This document shows positions 57,926-64,000 of a DNA stretch of 64,000 nucleotides, piece after piece. The notes beneath the pieces are model-generated. The model did not search any database and was not told the DNA's origin. It saw only the letters and a list, made by a program, of their open reading frames with translations. This DNA is from Epiperipatus broadwayi. Its lineage: Eukaryota; Onychophora; Udeonychophora; Euonychophora; Peripatidae. The position numbers and the translations under genes were made by a program. Position 1 is the stretch's first letter. Each line of letters starts with the position of its first letter. The stretch covers positions 1,012,001-1,076,000 of the forward strand of contig JAQFVV010012536.1 of NCBI GenBank assembly GCA_028023455.1, written 5' to 3'.

Positions 57926-58560
57926 TTATTATAGTAAATAGAAGGGTTTGAACTTAGAATTTTCGGTCTATATTCATTTTTTATTCCATCCTGATACACA
58001 TGACTATACTGAATGCTTATTATAGTAAACAGAAGGATTTACATTTTGATTTTCAGTCTTATTATAGTAAACAGAAGGATTTGAACTTAGGATTTTCAGT
58101 CTATATTCATCCTTTATTCCATCTCAAACAACTGATACACATGATGACCACACACATGTGAAAATGATAAGTGATCCCAATATACATATTTCATGCAGAA
58201 CAAGTACTCATTAGTTAGGCTAGATCATAATACCCCACACATAGTGCTCGACTTATATTAAGATAGCAGTTCATTAAACTTTAATGGACAGGCTTCAATT
58301 TTGTCACTCCTCCAACAAATCAACAATTTATTTCATTGAAAAACCAAGAATGGAACAATGTCAAATCCACCAAGAGGTTTGAGCATTCCATCACTGGTAT
58401 TTCAATGAAATGCATGTGTGTGGTTGAATTGTTGGAAAGATGAGAAGATTAAAGCATATTTATTGAAGTTTAAGGAATTTCTATTTTAATATAAGCTGAG
58501 CACTGATTGAATATATGTGTGGGAGATTATGATCTGGCATAACTGATGAAATAGCATCCA
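57926..58560. mobile_element. RZ-2 inverted pair with a triplicated end
   Basis: Minus copy 58060-58300 and plus copy 58400-58549 face each other. TATTATAGTAAACAGAAGG occurs at about 57930, 58019 and 58063. The minus ribozyme (58228-58171) reads CUAAUGA (58214-58208; G5 to A), stem II, GAAA (58192-58189). The plus copy stops right after CUGAUGA (58543-58549), where the next repeat starts. Confidence 0.65.
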
Positions 58561-58870
58561 CCATTGTTTCATCAAAACATTGAGAATTAATCAAAACTAA
58601 CACACGATTTAATCCAAAAACTTAAACTTTGTGTTAGTTTTGATTAATTCCCAATTTTTTGATGAAATAGCATCCACCATTGTCAAAATTAATTTCAACA
58701 TTTTGATGAAATAGCATCTCCATTGTTTCATCAAAACATTGAGAATTAATCAAAACTAACATATGGTTTAATCCAAAAACTATTCTTGACAATAGTGGAT
58801 ATTATTTTGTTGAAACATTGAGAATTAATCAAAACTAATACACCGTTTAATCTGAAAACTATTTTATATA
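58545..58870. repeat. Tandem and inverted array of an about 100-bp unit
   Basis: TGAGAATTAATCAAAACTAA occurs at about 58580, 58740 and 58817 in direct orientation and once inverted near 58638. GATGAAATAGCATC recurs at 58545, 58660 and 58703. The array begins in the truncated RZ-2 core. Confidence 0.8.
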
Positions 58871-60465
58871 TATATGGACCTATTTAATTAAAATGCCCTT
58901 ATTTTTTTTATAAAATTAATTCTGCAGCTTAATCATTTAATAATTAATTGTCATAATAATATATTTCCATCATATAACCAAGAAAAGCTTCCTTATAATA
59001 TATACCTATGATAACTATTTTAATAAATGGGAATTCTGTTTATAATACTAGTTAAAAATCAGCAGCCATGATTTGATTAAGTTAGCAGCCAATCAGAACT
59101 AGCTGTGTGAGGTTGAGAGAAAATAGTATAGTGTTAGCATTATGATGAAATGAAAGTTATAATAATTCATTTTTCCTCAAGCAATGAATAAATAACTTTT
59201 GATATTTTAGTAAATCAGAAAGAGAATGAATCTACATATTATTAAAGTTTTTGATGTTTATAAACTTACTTTCTCCAATATTGATGAAAATTCAAAATGA
59301 AATTAACCCTATTGTATTGCATGTTTATTTGACATTCCTAATAGCCCTTTGAGTTGTGTTTGCAAATTTTATTTTAATGATTATTGTATTTTCATAAGTT
59401 TACTTTATTTATTAAAAATATACATTTACAAACCAAAAAACAATCTTACAAATAATATTTCAACTTTGCAAATATAGAAAATAAGTGATACAATGCTAAA
59501 GAATATAACCAAAACAATAGCCAACAATATCTGCTTTTTACTGCATGATTGCTACAATATGGATAAAACTACTTTGAAGAAGGAAAGAATTTACTTTAAG
59601 ACTTTTTTAACACCTGAATAAATATCCTAAAGCAATAAAATAATTTTAAATTGAAATTTCACTTATAATTTTTACAAAAGAATAACAGCTACAGTATTTA
59701 TAAAGGTATTTCATTTGAGCTAATCATAATTTTTGCTTTATTGGAATGATGATGTTTCCCTTGACTTGTCTTCTTTTAAAAACAACAATTTGAGATAAAT
59801 TTCAGTATATACAAAATATTTTTATTTTAAAATAAATATTTTACAAAATAATCAAAAAATATAGATAAGCTAGGGAAAATGTAAAATCTTTTCACCTGAA
59901 GTCAAACAAAAGAAAATACTCTCATAAATACCCTCACAATCTGAAAGAAATAATCTACTAATCATCGGCATTGTCAGTTTGTTTGTATTAGATTCTCAGT
60001 ACAATACTGACATCTTCAGGTTTTTTTAAAACTAATAAAACAATACATATTTTACTTGCAGCTTTTATTATCAACTAATTCAAAAATCAGCAAAATAATG
60101 CCATAGATATTCATAGAGAGTGAAACTAAACCAGAAGTAATTGCAATGTGTATTGTAACTATATAAAAAACCAAGAATCACATAAGAAGAATGAATATAT
60201 CATTTAAATAGAAATAGTTGTTTATTCATTTAATAATAATTAATACCATATTTTCTTCTGGCTTCTGCATTAATTTCATTCTTGATTTCCATAAATTTTT
60301 GCATGGGTAAGCATATAAACATCAAAAACTTAAAAAGTGTATGGATCTATAGGTGGATCCATTAATTTTGCTAATATAACAAATGTTATTTGTTTATAGC
60401 TTGAGAAAGAGAAGTTCACCTCCTTAATTGCATATACATTATGTTAATTTCATGTTTGCAATTAT
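58871..60465. other. AT-rich, no gene seen
   Basis: No recognised feature on either strand. Confidence 0.5.
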
Positions 60466-61029
60466 TCCCAGCAGTTAATATTATATAATTAATACATTGA
60501 GATTAATATTCCAATATTGGTCTAACTAAGTAAACCAGATGCTCTCAAATCCAAAGCACAAGATAAAACTTTTATAAAAAAGATTGGTCAGTCTTTTCTC
60601 TTTACCTTAATTTTATATGGAGGCTAATCTTAAGCATTTTGGAAAGAAAGCATGAAGATTTTAAATCAATCATATTATTTTATTAAAGTTATATTTCAAA
60701 TTGTTTATATTATTTTAATTGACTTTAGTGAAAATTTTCAATTTACAGTTTGTCCTAATGAAATATATAAATTAACAATATATAATATATCAATGTTAAC
60801 ACTTCAACACTAGTCTACTAAGTAAATGAGATTTTCTCAATCCAAACATTTTAAAGAAAAGATCCATTTGCCTTTTTTCTTTATATTAATTTTATAGAGA
60901 GAGACTAGCCTTGAGCACTTTGGAGAGAAAGCCTCATTTTTAATCCTCATAAAGGAGTTTGCTATTAACTGAAAGGATATCCTTTGATTCCTCTTGGAGG
61001 CCTTAAAAAAACTGAGCAGGGCAAATTCC

Positions 61030-61175
61030 TAATGTCCACTTCATACGTTCTTGTCATAGCAGTTGTTATTACTGTGATTATTCATATAGTATATGAATAT
61101 GGATGGGCTGTTCACCAACATGCATTAGCCAGCGTGGTGAGTTTATTGGCTTTTTACATCCGAGTTTAAGAATAT
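61030..61175. repeat. Dispersed repeat shared with 36625-36800
   Basis: CATAGCAGTTGTTATTACTG, CATATAGTATATGAATATGG, TTCACCAACATGCATTAGCC, AGTTTATTGGCTTTTTACAT. The 61-codon frame through it is not conserved in the other copy. Confidence 0.6.
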
Positions 61176-61184
61176 TTTTTCCAA

Positions 61185-61300
61185 GAAAGTGTGCGGGGTG
61201 ATTTGGAGAAGAGAAGCTAAAGATAGGAAAAAATGGATTGAACTTGGAGAGACCTTCATCCTGCAGTGGATTGATAATGATTGATGATGATGATGACAAC
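61185..61300 (+). mobile_element. RTE-type retrotransposon, 116-bp 3' end
   Basis: Plus strand: KKVCGVIWRREAKDRKKWIE, LGETFILQWIDND, stop, then GATGATGATGATGA. Extreme 5' truncation; the only copy in plus orientation. Confidence 0.8.
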
Positions 61301-61700
61301 TTCATTAAAGCTATATTTCAAATTGTGTATTGAATTGAGAGTATTTCATTTTCATAATAGACCAATGTTGGCATATTAATCTCAATATATTATATAATAT
61401 TATCTGCTGTGAAGTTTATATTTACATATCTCATTATTTGATTTGGTATTGACAAGCTGTAAATTGAAAAATTTTGCAAATGTCAATTAAAATAATATAA
61501 AGCAATTTGAAATACAGCTTTAATAATGTAATATGGTTCATTTAAAATCTTTATGTTTTCTCACCAAAATGTTTAAGATTAACCTCTATATATAAATTGA
61601 GATAATGACAATCTTTTTTTAAAAACAGTTTTTATCTTGCGCTTAGGATTGAGAGAATTTCATTTATTTAATAGACCAGTATTGAAGTAACCTCGATGTA

Positions 61701-62355
61701 ATATATATGATATCAATAAAAGAAAGAGTAAAAATATTTTCATATAATAATTAGAGTCAGGGTAAAAGTAATATTGACAAATAATTAATAAATATTACTG
61801 ATACCCCCCCCCAGCTAAAGCAATTGCTCTAATAACCGAACAATAGCTTTTTTTATCTTGAATTTAATTAGAAATAAATAAAAGTCTCTTTTTAAATTTG
61901 TAACTCAAGATTTTATATTAATTTAAACGCAGACATATTTTTTTAAATATAAGGATTTAAAAAAGTCATATCTTCTCTGGCATCATATATATATATCAAT
62001 TTATATTCCCACAGATTGACCTTAAAATATTTTTATAAATTCTGTTGTAAGTTAATTTTAAAATCTATTAAAAATATTTATTATATCATCTGTTTGTGAA
62101 ACAACAAAAATAAAACAACATAGAAATTACAATAAATAAAATATAGTAAAATAAATACACTTTTTTCTAAATGAAGCAAAAATATTAAATTTAAATACTG
62201 CCATTAAAATAACTGAATTACTTCTAGATATGTATGTGTGTACAATTATCATACATTTTAGACAGTAATCATAAGTTGAGGACTTTATATCTGGTTTTTA
62301 TCTCTGTAGTAGACAGTATAAAATACACATAGTTTTATTATACATATTTTAATCA
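61701..62355. other. AT-rich, no gene seen
   Basis: No feature recognised apart from a short C run at 61805-61813. Confidence 0.5.
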
Positions 62356-62356
62356 C

Positions 62357-62602
62357 AGTCATCATCATCATCAACATTGACAATTCACTGCAGGATGAAG
62401 GCCTCTCCAAGTTCAATCCATCTTTTCCGATCTTTAGCTTCTCTTTTTCACACCACCCCTGAACACTTTCTTATTTCATCCATCCATCTTACATGTGGTC
62501 TCTTTCTGGGTCTTTTACAATCTCTTGGAATCCAGTTTAAGATTTAAATTGTCCATCTATTATCATCTCTTCTAGCAATGTGTCCAGCCCAACTCCACTT
62601 CA
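62357..62602 (-). mobile_element. RTE-type retrotransposon, 3' end
   Basis: Matches 13087-13335: CATCATCATCATC tail, CACTGCAGGATGAAGGCCTC, ACATGTGGTCTCTTTCTGGG, TCATCTCTTCTAGCAATGTG, CCAGCCCAACTCCACTTCA. Frame broken by small changes. Confidence 0.82.
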
Positions 62603-62764
62603 CGGTATCTGTAATTATTTATTAAAATATTTTATAATAAAATAAATTACAAAAACTGCAGTCAATAATATTTTCATTTTATTTTTTGGCTATAAAGACA
62701 TCTTTAGTTAAGAACTTTTTTAATTCGTTAAATTTATAATAATTGTGAATATGTATATATATAT

Positions 62765-63065
62765 ATTCAGCAGTTAATATTATATAATACATTGAGATTA
62801 ATACTCTAACACTTAAATGAAATACTCTTTACAAGGTAAAACGTTTTTAAGAGAAAAGATCAGACATCTTTTCTCTTTACCTCAATTTATATATAGAAGC
62901 TAAATTTAAGCACTTTGAATAGAAAAGCATAAAGATTTTAAAATCTATCATATTATTCTATTTTCTAAAAAAAAAAAAACTGTACCTTGTGCAGTGGATT
63001 GAAAAGATTTCATTTACTTAATATATTGACTAATGTTGGAATATTAATCTCAATGTTTATAATAC
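62765..63065. repeat. Fold-back family, copy C
   Basis: AGCAGTTAATATTATATAAT, GACATCTTTTCTCTTTACCT and TAAATTTAAGCACTTTG form the first arm; TGGATTGAAAAGATTTCATT and GTTGGAATATTAATCTCAAT the short second arm. Confidence 0.65.
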
Positions 63066-63199
63066 AAATAAAATGTTCGTTAATTAATAAACAGCGCTAT
63101 TGCCATATGTGATTTAGCACTGGGACGAAGCGCCAAAATGAGGGGCTAAAGGTCCCAATAGATTTTGAACTGTTACTCAAGGGGTTAAAATGTCATAAA

Positions 63200-64000
63200 A
63201 TTTTGGAAAAAAATAAGCAATCGATTTATTTTTTATTAATAGTAATTTAAAGTTGGTTTTTAGTCAATTTCATCAGTTTTTTTTTTTTAGGATTCGTGAT
63301 AAAATAATTTTTATATATGTGCTGTATTTAAATTTAATTTATATTTGGGCTCAGAATAGAATACATGAAATTTATAAATGTGCAAATTTAATATATATAT
63401 ATAAGAAATATGTACTTAATTTTGGAGAATGAAAAAAAATTGAAAATATAAGTAAAAAGAGGATTGGAATGGTAATAATTGAGTAAGAGGTTAATAAGTA
63501 ACAAATCGTAAATTATAATTATTAGATACAAATGTAATTCTTTCTAAGTCAAAGTGTTTAAAATTTATACATCCACATCACAGACATAACTTTCACTTAA
63601 TTAAAATGACTTGGTTTAAAGCCATTAATAATTTGCATCTAATCTAATTAATAAGTTAATCAAAATTATTATAAGATATTTCTGCAAAAAATAAATAGCA
63701 AATAAATTTTAATTTTTGTGCCTTTTTTGAAAAAAAAACAAAAACTTTTTAATAAGACAATTCGATTTTTTTTGTCAATAATAGTAATTTTGAAATTGAT
63801 TTTTGGTTAATTTTAATTTTTAAAAAAATTAAGATTCCTGATAATATATATATATTTTATGTATATACTATATTTTAAATTCAACTTGTATTTATGCTCA
63901 GAATGGAATACATTAAATTTATAAATGTATAAATTTAATATATATATATACATAAAATGTATCAACTTAATTTTGAAAAATGAAAAAAAAAAAACAATGT
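63200..64000. repeat. Direct repeat of about 240 bp, period about 545
   Basis: 63210-63445 and 63755-63995 share CGATT-TTTTT, TTTGGTTAATTTT-like, GCTCAGAATAGAATACAT and ATTTAATATATATATATA in the same order, with moderate divergence. The second copy runs to the window end. Origin unknown. Confidence 0.7.

Larger units (their letters stand above)
60470..61700. repeat. Fold-back family, copy B, with insertions
   Basis: Plus arms 60470-60760 and 60770-60960 (CAGTTAATATTATATAAT, TCTTTTCTCTTTACCTTAAT, GAGGCTAATCTTAAGCATTT) are inverted in 61310-61700 (CACCAAAATGTTTAAGATTA, GGATTGAGAGAATTTCATTT). The centre holds the dispersed repeat 60967-61175 and an RTE end. Confidence 0.7.

Noticed and set aside
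58545-58870. CRISPR-like array
   Set aside because: The repeated units vary in spacing and orientation and are part of eukaryotic repeat DNA.

Overview
The window looks like AT-rich, intron- or intergenic-type DNA from an animal, most likely an invertebrate. The reasons are: two broken copies of conserved animal genes (FBXO45/Fsn and NSFL1C/p47), RTE-type and other non-LTR retrotransposon relics, several Penelope-like elements (PLEs) with GIY-YIG endonuclease remains, tRNA-derived SINEs, and long AT-rich stretches without open frames. I found no intact protein-coding gene. Species cannot be fixed from the sequence alone.

The most interesting content is a set of dispersed repeats that carry hammerhead ribozyme (HHR) motifs: the conserved core CUGANGA, a stem II hairpin, GAAA, a very short stem III, a NUH cleavage triplet, and a long stem I that brackets the motif. 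I count about twenty HHR or HHR-derived sites in 64 kb, grouped here under local names. RZ-1 (1338-1940, 4323-4960) consists of head-to-tail partial dimers of about 380-420 bp. RZ-2 and RZ-2b (10.2, 12.9, 19.3-21.4, 32.3-33.8, 50.2, 50.8, 58 kb) also carry B-box-like sequences and a possible second HHR. RZ-3 (14.3, 26.3, 38.3, 50.3, 52.3 kb) is mostly fold-back units with the HHR in the centre. RZ-4 is an inverted pair at 37.0 and 43.5 kb. A tRNA-headed SINE at 6.1-6.3 kb has an HHR-like core directly after the tRNA-like part. Few copies keep every core base (4802-4857, 13004-13064, 14460-14514, 19394-19454, 21015-21075). Many others are hit at G5, G8 or G12, often where a CpG would have become CpA. 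Architecturally they resemble animal retrozymes, PLE-associated hammerheads and the schistosome Sm-alpha type of repeat.

Layout. 0-7 kb: FBXO45 pseudogene, RZ-1 dimer, RTE 3' end, perfect palindrome plus RZ-1 unit, PLE C-terminal relic, tRNA/HHR SINE. 7-17 kb: short tRNA-derived SINEs, fold-backs, RZ-2, RTE and RZ-3 copies, then a perfect 52-unit CTAT microsatellite. 18-25 kb: a decayed RTE copy split by an RZ-2 cluster, a second RZ-2, a minus-strand reverse-transcriptase relic, a PLE inverted pair, a second RTE relic. 26-30 kb: a PLE RT relic and EN relics, including a 1.45 kb inverted pair. 32-38 kb: RZ-2b, RTE ends, nested palindromes, SINE, RZ-4, RZ-3. 38-50 kb: mostly featureless AT-rich DNA with RZ-4, a 109-bp-arm palindrome and two SINEs. 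50-54 kb: RZ and LINE 3' ends in a dense cluster. 54-55.4 kb: p47 pseudogene. 56-64 kb: fold-back MITE-like families, RZ-2, RTE ends and a tandem AT-rich repeat.

The likely working relationship is parasitic: RTE, PLE and LINE relics are possible sources of reverse transcriptase, while the SINEs and HHR repeats are short non-autonomous passengers. That relationship is inferred from family knowledge; nothing here shows activity.
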